A stretch of DNA of 64,000 nucleotides from Candidatus Sulfurimonas baltica (GTDB lineage: Bacteria; Campylobacterota; Campylobacteria; Campylobacterales; Sulfurimonadaceae). Below are positions 1-11,951 of the stretch, piece after piece (positions within the stretch are counted from its first letter, which is position 1; each line of letters opens with the position of its first letter). A program made the translations under genes and the position numbers. The notes under the pieces are model-generated. The model worked only from the letters and a program-made list of their open reading frames with translations. It was not told the DNA's origin and did no database searches. The stretch is taken from positions 1,984,001-2,048,000 of the forward strand of contig NZ_CP054492.1 in assembly GCF_015265455.1 (NCBI RefSeq), in the 5' to 3' direction.

Positions 1-2858
<2,858 letters not shown>

Positions 2859-3086
2859 TCTAATTTGCGTTCACTACCTTACTTAATGTATCTCTACTTA
2901 AAGCAAGTCAGTGTACTGTTGATTGTAGTTATTTAGTTAATATAATTAATAATTGAATAAATTCTTTTATCTTTTATATATGTTGACTTTGACAATAATA
3001 ATTTAATGAACGATAGACTTTGAAGTCTAATCTAAACTCTCTGTTAAGAACTTAGATTAAGCTTTTTCTATTAATAAATGATGAAA
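2859..3086 (-). other. tRNA-Ala to 23S spacer, no second tRNA
   Basis: This AT-rich part of the rRNA internal spacer has no tRNA signature. I looked specifically for tRNA-Ile, which often accompanies tRNA-Ala here, and found no T-loop GTTCRA block or acceptor stem. Near 3018-3062 an imperfect inverted repeat (ATCTAA against TTAGAT) could form a hairpin. The region probably holds the 5' arm of the 23S processing stem, whose partner lies beyond the window. Confidence 0.7.
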
Positions 3087-3162
3087 TGGTGGAGAATAGC
3101 GGGATCGAACCGCTGACCTCCTGCGTGCAAGGCAGGCGCTCTCCCAGCTGAGCTAATTCCCC
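3087..3162 (-). tRNA. tRNA-Ala (anticodon TGC)
   Basis: This is a 76-nt cloverleaf read on the minus strand. The acceptor stem GGGGAAT pairs with ATTCTCC with one G-U pair, the D-arm carries TTAGCTCAGCTGG, the anticodon loop is TTGCACG with anticodon TGC, and the T-arm contains GGTTCGATCC. The CCA end is encoded. It sits in the 16S-23S spacer and would be released from the rRNA precursor by processing. Confidence 0.97.
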
Positions 3163-3178
3163 ATTTCAAATGAACACA

Positions 3179-3222
3179 GATCACTGAAAACTAAGCAAGC
3201 AAACAAACTAATAACTAATATT
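3179..3222 (-). other. 3' arm of 16S processing stem
   Basis: This segment between tRNA-Ala and 16S is almost fully complementary, allowing G-U pairs, to the leader segment at 5014-5058. Both share the core GAAAACTAAGCAAG when read on opposite strands. The two arms enclose 16S and would form the long double-stranded stem that RNase III cuts in bacterial rRNA precursors. The complementarity is visible directly; the processing role is inferred from other bacteria. Confidence 0.8.
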
Positions 3223-3280
3223 ATCTCTCGTGAGATTTTCTTTGTATGTCAATTCAAATGAATGATTGACTTTACTCTAG

Positions 3281-4796
<1,516 letters not shown>

Positions 4797-5125
4797 TAAT
4801 TATGTAAAGAACACATTGCTGTGCATTACTGATCATTGCCCAAGATTATTAAATCATTGGCTTTGTTGCCACTCGCTATAAATAGCTAGTGGACTTTTTT
4901 GTATAGTATCTATTTCTATTGGGTATCTATATTGCTATAGACCAAATAGAATAGACGGTTGTTGTTATATTAGTTATTTCTAAGTAAACTTATAGTGACT
5001 AACTAACTAATTCGTTATTAGTTATTTCGTCTGTTTACTTGCTTAGTTTTCAATGATCTCAAACATATTCAAAAGCTTCTACTCGAAGTCTCTCTAGGCC
5101 TTAACTTAAGGTCTCATTGTTTGTG
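4797..5125 (-). other. rRNA operon leader, highly structured
   Basis: This is a stretch of about 330 nt between the inferred transcription start and 16S, with no coding potential. It holds the 5' arm of the 16S processing stem (5014-5058). It also holds a hairpin at 4869-4892 (CCACT-GCTAT against ATAGC-AGTGG) and a nested hairpin around 4911-4957 (GGT-TCTATA against TATAGA-CC, inside TCTATTT against AAATAGA). I could not recognise a standard boxA antitermination site. Confidence 0.7.
5014..5058 (-). other. 5' arm of 16S processing stem
   Basis: This leader segment is complementary to 3179-3222 across about 40 nt. It is the upstream half of the predicted RNase III stem that loops out 16S. Read on the minus strand it begins GATCATTGAAAACTAAGC, matching the complement of the downstream arm. 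Confidence 0.8.
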
Positions 5126-5132
5126 GATGGGA

Positions 5133-5195
5133 ATTATAGGAGATTATTTATTCAATGTCAAGGCTTTTTTAAAAGAATTTAAAAAGTTTTTCTGG
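5133..5195 (-). promoter_or_regulatory. rRNA operon promoter with UP-like element
   Basis: Read on the minus strand, the sequence shows TTGACA (5161-5156), a 17-nt spacer and TATAAT (5138-5133), an exact sigma-70 consensus with ideal spacing. Directly upstream, about 5162-5195 is almost entirely A and T in runs, as expected of an UP element contacting RNA polymerase alpha subunits. The predicted start is near 5126, about 330 nt before 16S. This is one of two exact-consensus promoters in the window; the other is at grpE. Confidence 0.88.
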
Positions 5196-5229
5196 AGTGT
5201 TTAGTTTTGGTGTTTAAATATATTAGTTA

Positions 5230-5928
5230 TTATAATATATGAGCATATCCTGTTTCAGGTTCTATTGCGATAACTATCTCGTTGTTATTATTTGCTGTTG
5301 CATTACTGCCTGTACAAGTTTCGATACATAACTTAATATTTATCGTTGATATTGCCAACCTATGTTGAGGACTATTTATAACAGACGCTACCCCAGAATC
5401 AGTATTTCCTCGATATGGTCTTCCTAAACTATCAAATATTACACCATTTGAAGTAGAACCTGTTGACCCTCCAGAAACTACAAAATCTTGAATACTATAC
5501 TTATTACCAATATCAAGTAAATTAGTTAACCTCTCAGAACTATCATTTGCAAAATTATTATCTTCTGTACCTATCAAAAAATTTCTATTATTTAGAGGAT
5601 TGACTGCTACTTCAGAATTACTATATACAAGGTCTGAGTCTGGATTACCATTATATGCACCTTGACGTTCAGAAAATATCATGTATGATATAGTTCCATT
5701 TGCATTAGAAAATGATATCTGCCATCGTCCCAAATACCACTGATTATTTACAACATCAAACTTATCATCAACCATAGCAAGGTGTTGTGTGTATCTAATA
5801 TGTGAAATAACCTGAGTAGCTGCTTCGCTTAGTGAATTTGATTGAGTTCTTGGAATTGCAACCGCTGCCAAAATACCAACAACAACAATAACCATTACCA
5901 ATTCCAACATAGTAAATGCTTTTTTCAT
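5230..5928 (-). CDS. Prepilin-type (GspH/FimT-like) pseudopilin
   Basis: This 232-residue protein starts with a type IV prepilin N-terminus: a short basic leader MKKA, the cleavage and methylation stretch FTMLELVMVIVVVG, and Glu at mature position 5 (residue 9). The residue before the cleavage site is Ala rather than the usual Gly. A single hydrophobic helix (about 5-25) is followed by a polar, Asn/Ser-rich domain. The size fits minor pilins or pseudopilins. It stands alone between the rRNA promoter and aclA, with no assembly genes nearby, so its machinery must be encoded elsewhere. The exact subfamily is uncertain. Confidence 0.8.
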   Translation of the reverse strand: MKKAFTMLELVMVIVVVGILAAVAIPRTQSNSLSEAATQVISHIRYTQHLAMVDDKFDVVNNQWYLGRWQISFSNANGTISYMIFSERQGAYNGNPDSDLVYSNSEVAVNPLNNRNFLIGTEDNNFANDSSERLTNLLDIGNKYSIQDFVVSGGSTGSTSNGVIFDSLGRPYRGNTDSGVASVINSPQHRLAISTINIKLCIETCTGSNATANNNNEIVIAIEPETGYAHIL

Positions 5929-6027
5929 ATATAGTCCATTAAATATATTTATTACAAGTATATCAAAAAGATTTAAAAATTAAAACTGATGTATAAAAAA
6001 GTGCTAGATTAGGAGGAGATTGAAGTT

Positions 6028-6051
6028 TTCAAGGAGAGAGTTCTCCTTGAA
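6028..6051. terminator. Hairpin downstream of aclA
   Basis: A perfect 10-bp stem, TTCAAGGAGA against TCTCCTTGAA, with a 4-nt loop lies 15 nt beyond the aclA stop. There is no clear U-run on the minus strand, so it is not a textbook intrinsic terminator. It may instead act as an RNA-end stabiliser. Confidence 0.5.
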
Positions 6052-6065
6052 TTTAGAAAATTATA

Positions 6066-7868
6066 TTATATTTTTTCTGCCATTTGAACATCGTAAAGAA
6101 TGTCAGACATTGGGTGTCTGTACATTGGCATTGCAAGACGTTTTTCATCTAGTACGTGACCGATAAAACCGATTGTACGACCTAAAATAAAGAATGAGTT
6201 AAGAGTACCTGATTCAATAAATTCATTGATTTCAGCTTCATCATAACCAAGTGCTCTCCACATGTCTACCATTAAGATACCAATTGTACCATCAACATTA
6301 AGAATAAGATTCTCTTTTTTAGATGTAGTCAATTGCTCAACAGTTAATGCGTAGTCAAGTAAAGGTGTTGATGGAAAATACTCACGAGCAAATTTCTTAA
6401 GACCTTCAACACGTAAGTCTGGGTTTTTAAGAGATTTAATTCTATGTCCAATACCTGGAATTGGAACACCTTCACCTTTCATGTAGTTCAAGAATGCTTT
6501 AGGATCCATATTGTTATCATCAGCATGTTTGAAATACTTAGCAGCGCCATCTATAGCACCACCAAATCTTGGACCGATAGTTAAAAGACCAGTTACAAGT
6601 GACTCAACAACTGATTTTCCTGCACGAGCTGTTACTTTTGCATTATGAGCACCAGAAACAGCAGGACCGTGGTCAGCAACAGTTTTGATTACTGTTTCAA
6701 TAAACTCAGTAGCCCATTTTGGATACTGTTTTTTGAACCATAATAGTGATACAACATCACCGATACCTTTACCAGTATCAGGAGTAGCAACAGAAGAGAT
6801 TGGGAAACCTGCATATGTTGCTTCGTCGCCTCTATCATCAGAAATCGTACAAATAAACTCTTTAGACTTTCTAACGCTAGGACAAAGACTCATTTCAGGT
6901 TCAGGGATGTCAGCAAGTTTCAAGTCATTAAATACTTTATTAATCATAATTGGTAAATCATTAAATGATGCTGGTACATGTATACCAACTTCAGCCATTG
7001 CTCTGTTTTTATATTCAGCTGTTTCCATTTCGCCATTTGCAGATGCACCTGCGTGACCAAACTGAACACCACTATCGTAGTATTTAGCAATTGTACCTAT
7101 ACACCAAGCAATAACCGGTTTCTTGATTTTGCCTTCTTTTATAGCTTCAATTACCTTATACTCTTCCGTACCGCCAACTTCACCAAGTAGAATCATATAT
7201 TTTACTGCTGGATTTTTTTCCATTCTTAACATGTTGTCAATAAATACAGATCCAACAAATCTATCCCCACCAATAGCAACACCCTCAGCAATACCGTCAG
7301 CATTTATAGAGATAATGTTAGAAAGTTCATTAAATAAACCTCCTGAACGCGTTACAAGTCCACATGAACCTGCACGGTGAAGTTTTGATTGAACAATATT
7401 TTCAATTGTTCCACCAATATTTGCAATTTTAAATGCACCTGGAGCGATTGCACCAACAGTAGCCGGCCCAATAACAATAACATTTTGCTCACGAGCAAAT
7501 TCATTCATTTTACGAGCTAGTCTCTCAGGGATACCTTCAGCTGTAATCATAATTGAGCTGAATCCGCCAATATTTAAAGCTTCCATAGTTACTTCATAAG
7601 CAGTTCTAAAAGATGCAAAATTTAAAAGTACATCAGCTTGAGGCTGAGCAGCTTTTGCAGCAGCTGTAGTTTTATAAAGCGGCACCATGATTTCATCCGG
7701 TCCATAAAAAAACTTCTCAAATTTATTCCCGCTTGTAGGAGCTACTATAGCAGCTACCGAAGGAGTTTTTCTTTGAATTGTGTAATCGTAATCCAACATT
7801 CTTTGAATTGCCGTAGTGTTGTTATTCCAAAAAATTGCTTGTGTATTTTTAGTAAATAGTTGTACCAT
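6066..7868 (-). CDS. aclA: ATP-citrate lyase, AclA (large) subunit
   Basis: With AclB this enzyme cleaves citrate using ATP and CoA to acetyl-CoA and oxaloacetate, the key step of the reductive TCA cycle of CO2 fixation. The 600 residues match the C-terminal part of eukaryotic ACL. A CoA-ligase region comes first (GPATVGAIAPG about 134-144; VTRSGGLFNEL about 172-182). The phospho-histidine motif GHAGASANGEME has His272. The citrate-synthase-like domain follows, with DHGPAVSGAHN (399-409), GIGHR (472-476) and LNVDGTIG (523-530). All catalytic motifs are intact. It follows aclB by 9 nt and is co-transcribed. Its presence implies autotrophy. Confidence 0.96.
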   Translation of the reverse strand: MVQLFTKNTQAIFWNNNTTAIQRMLDYDYTIQRKTPSVAAIVAPTSGNKFEKFFYGPDEIMVPLYKTTAAAKAAQPQADVLLNFASFRTAYEVTMEALNIGGFSSIMITAEGIPERLARKMNEFAREQNVIVIGPATVGAIAPGAFKIANIGGTIENIVQSKLHRAGSCGLVTRSGGLFNELSNIISINADGIAEGVAIGGDRFVGSVFIDNMLRMEKNPAVKYMILLGEVGGTEEYKVIEAIKEGKIKKPVIAWCIGTIAKYYDSGVQFGHAGASANGEMETAEYKNRAMAEVGIHVPASFNDLPIMINKVFNDLKLADIPEPEMSLCPSVRKSKEFICTISDDRGDEATYAGFPISSVATPDTGKGIGDVVSLLWFKKQYPKWATEFIETVIKTVADHGPAVSGAHNAKVTARAGKSVVESLVTGLLTIGPRFGGAIDGAAKYFKHADDNNMDPKAFLNYMKGEGVPIPGIGHRIKSLKNPDLRVEGLKKFAREYFPSTPLLDYALTVEQLTTSKKENLILNVDGTIGILMVDMWRALGYDEAEINEFIESGTLNSFFILGRTIGFIGHVLDEKRLAMPMYRHPMSDILYDVQMAEKI

Positions 7869-7877
7869 ATTTTCCCC

Positions 7878-9215
7878 TTACTTCGCTAATGCCATACGCA
7901 CGATATCTGTAACGTGAGTTTCTGGACCATATACTTCTATATAAAGGCCAAGTCTGTCAGCAGCCTCTTTAATATCTTTTAGACCTTTTTCATAATTTGG
8001 TCCACCACGGCGAACATAAATTTTTGTATTATGCTCTCTCATTTTTTCTGCGTATGTTTCAAATGACTGAATAATACCAGTAAAAGTTTTTGCAACATCT
8101 GTAAAGTTTGCAATAGCTCCACCAATTATAAGTATTTTATCTTTGCCTTGAGGGTCTTTATGTCTTGTCATCAAGTCAATTAAAGTATCTGCATAAAACT
8201 TAGTCTCACTTGTAGTTGGACCACCAGAATATTCACCATAATTTGCTAAGTCATCAATACCAGCTAAATCAGCGATAGTATCAGCATATACAACTGAAGC
8301 ACCACCACCGGCAACCATTGTCCAAATTCTAGCTTCTGGCTTAAGTATTGTAAGTTTCAGTGAAGCACCAGATTTACTATCAGCATCTTCAATAGCTAAA
8401 ACTTCAGGAGATTTTTCTTCCATACCAAATGAAGTTGGATAATCTACGTCACCCCACTCATCTACCATCATAAATCCAGCAGTATCATCTAATTTTGCAA
8501 CCATATCTAATAACTCAATTTTATTGCCTTGCATTACAAAAGGGTTAATCTCCAAATATGCAAAATTTAACTCTCTGTACGCTCTGAAAAAACCAATCGC
8601 AAACTCTGCAAACTTAGCTTTGTCAGCAGCTGCTACATCTGTAGGAATATGTGCTTTAATTTTGTTGGCAATTTGCTCTTCAGTATCAGTAATAGCAAAA
8701 GCTACTTCAGTAACTTTCTCATCCCAACCCTCTTCAACTTCCATACCACCTTCGGCTGACATGTAAAGCATATCATAGTCACCAACACATGTAGCAGAGA
8801 TATAATACTCTTCTTCTTGAGCGTGAGGAGTGAATGGCTCAACTACAAAGTGTGTCAACATATCTGTTTTAGCTTCACCTGATGGAGTATCACCATCAAA
8901 TGAAAAATATACTGTTTGCTCAGAAGATGATTTCTCATTAATCCAGCTAGTAGCTTTTGCTAAAGAAACATCACCTGGTTTAGCATCTTTAAAAAGTACT
9001 AGACCATTCTTACCTCTTTTTCCAAACAACATATCCGGCTTAGCAACAAGTGCTTTTTCTTTTAACCAAGATTTACTCTTTGCGGCCTCTGTTAATTCTG
9101 ATCCGTTTTGAACCATTACAGTTTCATAAGCATAAGTAAAATTTGGAAAATACTTATTCCAATGTTTTGCTAAAATTGATTTTGCGTCAAATTCTCTAAT
9201 CGATTTTTGAGCCAT
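7878..9215 (-). CDS. aclB: ATP-citrate lyase, AclB (small, ATP-grasp) subunit
   Basis: This 445-residue protein corresponds to the N-terminal half of eukaryotic ATP-citrate lyase: an ATP-grasp fold that binds ATP and Mg, then a citrate-binding succinyl-CoA-synthetase-like domain. Visible motifs are YLEINPFV (ATP-grasp metal region), MVAGGGASVVYADT and NYGEYSGGPT in the middle, and YVRRGGPNYEKGL near the C-terminus. The start is supported by GGGAG a few bases upstream. The gene order aclB-aclA is the one known from green sulfur bacteria and Campylobacterota. The 86-nt upstream gap should hold the operon promoter, but I see no clear -35/-10 pair. Confidence 0.96.
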   Translation of the reverse strand: MAQKSIREFDAKSILAKHWNKYFPNFTYAYETVMVQNGSELTEAAKSKSWLKEKALVAKPDMLFGKRGKNGLVLFKDAKPGDVSLAKATSWINEKSSSEQTVYFSFDGDTPSGEAKTDMLTHFVVEPFTPHAQEEEYYISATCVGDYDMLYMSAEGGMEVEEGWDEKVTEVAFAITDTEEQIANKIKAHIPTDVAAADKAKFAEFAIGFFRAYRELNFAYLEINPFVMQGNKIELLDMVAKLDDTAGFMMVDEWGDVDYPTSFGMEEKSPEVLAIEDADSKSGASLKLTILKPEARIWTMVAGGGASVVYADTIADLAGIDDLANYGEYSGGPTTSETKFYADTLIDLMTRHKDPQGKDKILIIGGAIANFTDVAKTFTGIIQSFETYAEKMREHNTKIYVRRGGPNYEKGLKDIKEAADRLGLYIEVYGPETHVTDIVRMALAK

Positions 9216-9301
9216 TGCAACTCCCTATTTTTAATTTACGAAATTTTATCATATTGTTAATTAACTAAGTACCCTTTAGAGAGTTCTAATATAAAATATA
9301 T

Positions 9302-10495
9302 TTAATTTATGTTTACTTTGGTAACAAATGCCGAATACACAACTCTATTTTTGTAACTTATCGTTACACTATTGTCCTTCAATGAGTCAAAAGCGTTTTC
9401 TTCTAGCTTGTTATTGTTGCATTTGGTTACACCGTAAAATTTTAATCTTTTTGACATCCTCATATCTGTACTAACACAAAATATACCTCTGTTTTTTAAT
9501 TCACTTGCTAACTCTTTTGCAACATGCATCTTGTAAGAAAAATGTTTTTCAGGGTTTTCGATTATATGATATAAATATTGATTAAATAACACTGCAGAAC
9601 TATTTATTAATAATAATGCCAGTGAAACAATAAAGATAACTCTATAACTTTTTCTAAACTTATTTAATCTAACTCTATAAGAGTGTTCAAAAGTCTGCGC
9701 TATCAAAGGAAGAGCCAATATAAGGTATGGAGCGAATTCTTCTATGTTAACTCTTTGTCTAAATGAAAGCAACAGAGACACTATAAATGCAACTGAAGAC
9801 ATAAACCACAATAGCTCAATATCTTTAGTTAAGTACCTTTTATATAATACGTAAAATATATACACAAAAATAATAGGGGTAAAAATTGCAGCATATATGC
9901 CGATTGAATCTAGTATATGTCCACTTGGAGAACCATGCACATCTATTCCGTAAAACAAGAAAGAGAGTGAAAATAGCACTAAATTATAAATAAAAAAAAC
10001 ATTATCTTTTTTATATAGCGAATACACTGCTAAAGATAAAAACAGATATACAAAACCACTACTGACAAACAAGTAACTGCCTAATAAAAAGTAGATAAAT
10101 TTGGACGAATAGTTTTCATAAGCATATACAAACAAAAGCAATCCAAATAATATCAAGCCAGCTTCATCAACAATAATAGCAGAACTTATGACTCCTGGTA
10201 ATAAAACAAATATTAGTATAAGCCAAATTCTATTTCTTTGAATTTTTACATATTTTTTAGATATTAGATACATCAGTATTGTGCTTAGTATATGGAGGGT
10301 AATCATAGGAAGCCGTAAGGCAAAGTCATTTTGTCCAAAAAAATAAATAGAAGCTTTCACAATTGATTGCAAAAATGAAAATTCACCATAAAGAAGTGAT
10401 ACTTCGTAATATGATGCAGACAATTCTACCGTTTGCAAAATAAGTATAAATGCATCTAATCCTAATATTAAGAATAAGATGTATCGAATATTCAT
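9302..10495 (-). CDS. Polytopic membrane protein, GT-C/GT39-like glycosyltransferase
   Basis: The protein has 397 residues and about 9-10 hydrophobic segments. Near residues 50-85 the segment around FGQNDFALRLP followed by a membrane helix resembles the RLP-containing first loop of ArnT/PMT-type (GT39) glycosyltransferases that use lipid-linked sugars. A soluble C-terminal tail of about 80 residues follows the last helix, as in that family. The ATG overlaps the trpG stop by 4 nt, so the two genes are translationally coupled. Substrate unknown. The family call rests on fold-level resemblance only. Confidence 0.55.
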   Translation of the reverse strand: MNIRYILFLILGLDAFILILQTVELSASYYEVSLLYGEFSFLQSIVKASIYFFGQNDFALRLPMITLHILSTILMYLISKKYVKIQRNRIWLILIFVLLPGVISSAIIVDEAGLILFGLLLFVYAYENYSSKFIYFLLGSYLFVSSGFVYLFLSLAVYSLYKKDNVFFIYNLVLFSLSFLFYGIDVHGSPSGHILDSIGIYAAIFTPIIFVYIFYVLYKRYLTKDIELLWFMSSVAFIVSLLLSFRQRVNIEEFAPYLILALPLIAQTFEHSYRVRLNKFRKSYRVIFIVSLALLLINSSAVLFNQYLYHIIENPEKHFSYKMHVAKELASELKNRGIFCVSTDMRMSKRLKFYGVTKCNNNKLEENAFDSLKDNSVTISYKNRVVYSAFVTKVNIN

Positions 10496-11061
10496 ATTTT
10501 TAAAAAGTTTCCAATAATTTCGTGCCCAAACTGACTCATAATAGACTCAGGATGAAACTGAACACCGTAAATTTCTCTATCTTTAACTTTTAAAGCCATT
10601 ATTTCATTATCATCAGTGCTGTATGCCGTTGGCTCAATATCACTTGGAAGTGAATCTTTTTCCACAATGAGGGAGTGATATCTTGTTGCAATAAACTCTT
10701 GAGGTATATCTTTAAATATCCTACATGTAGAGCTCTGTTTCATGACGGATGTCTTTCCGTGCATCATATTTTTAGCTCTAACAACATTTGCTCCAAACAC
10801 TTGCGCAATACTTTGATGACCTAAACAAATGCCAAGTATTGGCAATTTATCTTTAAAGTGCTCAATAACTTTTAGTGTAACACCTGCCTCATCTGGGGAG
10901 GCAGGTCCTGGAGAGATAATAATCTTCTCCGGGTTAAGTGCTTCTATCTCTTGAACACTCATTTCATCATTTCTAATAATTTTCAAATCAGCACCCAATT
11001 CCCTGCAGTACTGAACAATATTATATGTAAAACTATCATAATTATCTATCATTAAAATCAT
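10492..11061 (-). CDS. trpG: Anthranilate/aminodeoxychorismate synthase glutamine amidotransferase
   Basis: This 189-residue class I glutamine amidotransferase releases ammonia from glutamine for the chorismate-using partner subunit (TrpE or PabB). The N-terminal DNYDSFTYN is typical of TrpG/PabA. The nucleophile is Cys79 in GICLGHQ, and the triad is completed by His170 and Glu172 in FHPES. No trpE or pabB is adjacent, so assignment to tryptophan or folate synthesis (or both, as in several bacteria) stays open. It is coupled to the downstream membrane protein by an ATGA overlap. Confidence 0.93.
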   Translation of the reverse strand: MILMIDNYDSFTYNIVQYCRELGADLKIIRNDEMSVQEIEALNPEKIIISPGPASPDEAGVTLKVIEHFKDKLPILGICLGHQSIAQVFGANVVRAKNMMHGKTSVMKQSSTCRIFKDIPQEFIATRYHSLIVEKDSLPSDIEPTAYSTDDNEIMALKVKDREIYGVQFHPESIMSQFGHEIIGNFLKI

Positions 11062-11138
11062 ATTTATTTTTATCCTCTGTCAAAAGACTGTTTGCGCGTA
11101 TTATATCATTTTCAAAATAGATACCGCTTTAATCAATA

Positions 11139-11942
11139 TCAGTTTTGAATCTGCTTTTTATTAGTTAATTGCTGTAGATAGTTTGAAATATTTATTAGTG
11201 AAAACGTTACTAAAAAAATCATAAGTCCAGGAAAAAAACTAACCCACCAGGCAATCTCTACAACATCTTTTCCACCGCTTAAAATTGTTCCCCAGCTCAT
11301 CTGTGGGGCAACAATCCCTAAGCCCAAGAAACTAAGACCAGACTCTGCCAATATTGCACCGCCAACACCAAAGGTAAAACTAACAAAATATATAGGAGCC
11401 AAAATAGGGGCGTAATATTTAAATAAAATTTTCAATTTACCAACTTTAGCAATGTTTAGTATCTTTATATATGGCTGTGATGTTATTTTGAAACTCTCTG
11501 AACGAATCAATCTTGCCGTGGTCATCCAGCCTGTAATTGATATAATTACAATTAGCACCCATGCAGAAGCATTTACGTAACTAACTAATGCCAAAAGAAG
11601 AAAAAAAGTTGGAAATGTCAAAAACAGATCAACCAAAACTATAAAGCCTTTGTCAACCGCTCCTCTAAAGTATCCAGCCATAGAACCAAAAACCAAACCT
11701 GCAACAGAGGCAATAAAAGCACTTCCAACACCGATAGTAAGTGAAATTTTCCCACCCTCCATCAATCTTGCCAAGATATCTCTTCCTAATCTATCTGTAC
11801 CTAATAAGTTTTCCATAGAAGGAGGAAGTAATATAGATTTACTATCTAAATTATAAGCATCTATACCATAAAAAAATGAGCCTAAAAAAGAAAAAAGAAA
11901 GACAAAAAGAAGAATAAAAACACTAAACTTTGGAAAATTCAT
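11139..11942 (-). CDS. OppC/DppC-type ABC transporter permease, orphan
   Basis: This 267-residue inner-membrane permease is of the peptide/nickel ABC importer family. It has the N-terminal helix and the family hallmark LLGTDRLGRDILARL (about 46-60), followed by five more membrane helices. The EAA-type loop near the C-terminus includes AESGLSFLGLG. OppB, OppD, OppF and a binding protein are not in the window, so it must pair with components elsewhere or be an orphan. It starts 9 nt after the flgK stop, suggesting co-transcription with the flagellar operon. Confidence 0.88.
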   Translation of the reverse strand: MNFPKFSVFILLFVFLFSFLGSFFYGIDAYNLDSKSILLPPSMENLLGTDRLGRDILARLMEGGKISLTIGVGSAFIASVAGLVFGSMAGYFRGAVDKGFIVLVDLFLTFPTFFLLLALVSYVNASAWVLIVIISITGWMTTARLIRSESFKITSQPYIKILNIAKVGKLKILFKYYAPILAPIYFVSFTFGVGGAILAESGLSFLGLGIVAPQMSWGTILSGGKDVVEIAWWVSFFPGLMIFLVTFSLINISNYLQQLTNKKQIQN

Positions 11943-11951
11943 ATAACAGTA

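Noticed and set aside
4869-4901. Hairpin followed by a T-run on the plus strand, looking like an intrinsic terminator
   Set aside because: Nothing is transcribed on the plus strand here; on the minus strand it lies inside the rRNA leader, so it is taken as leader structure.
6685-7859. Several plus-strand ORFs opposite aclA
   Set aside because: They are antisense shadows of aclA without recognisable domains or ribosome-binding sites.
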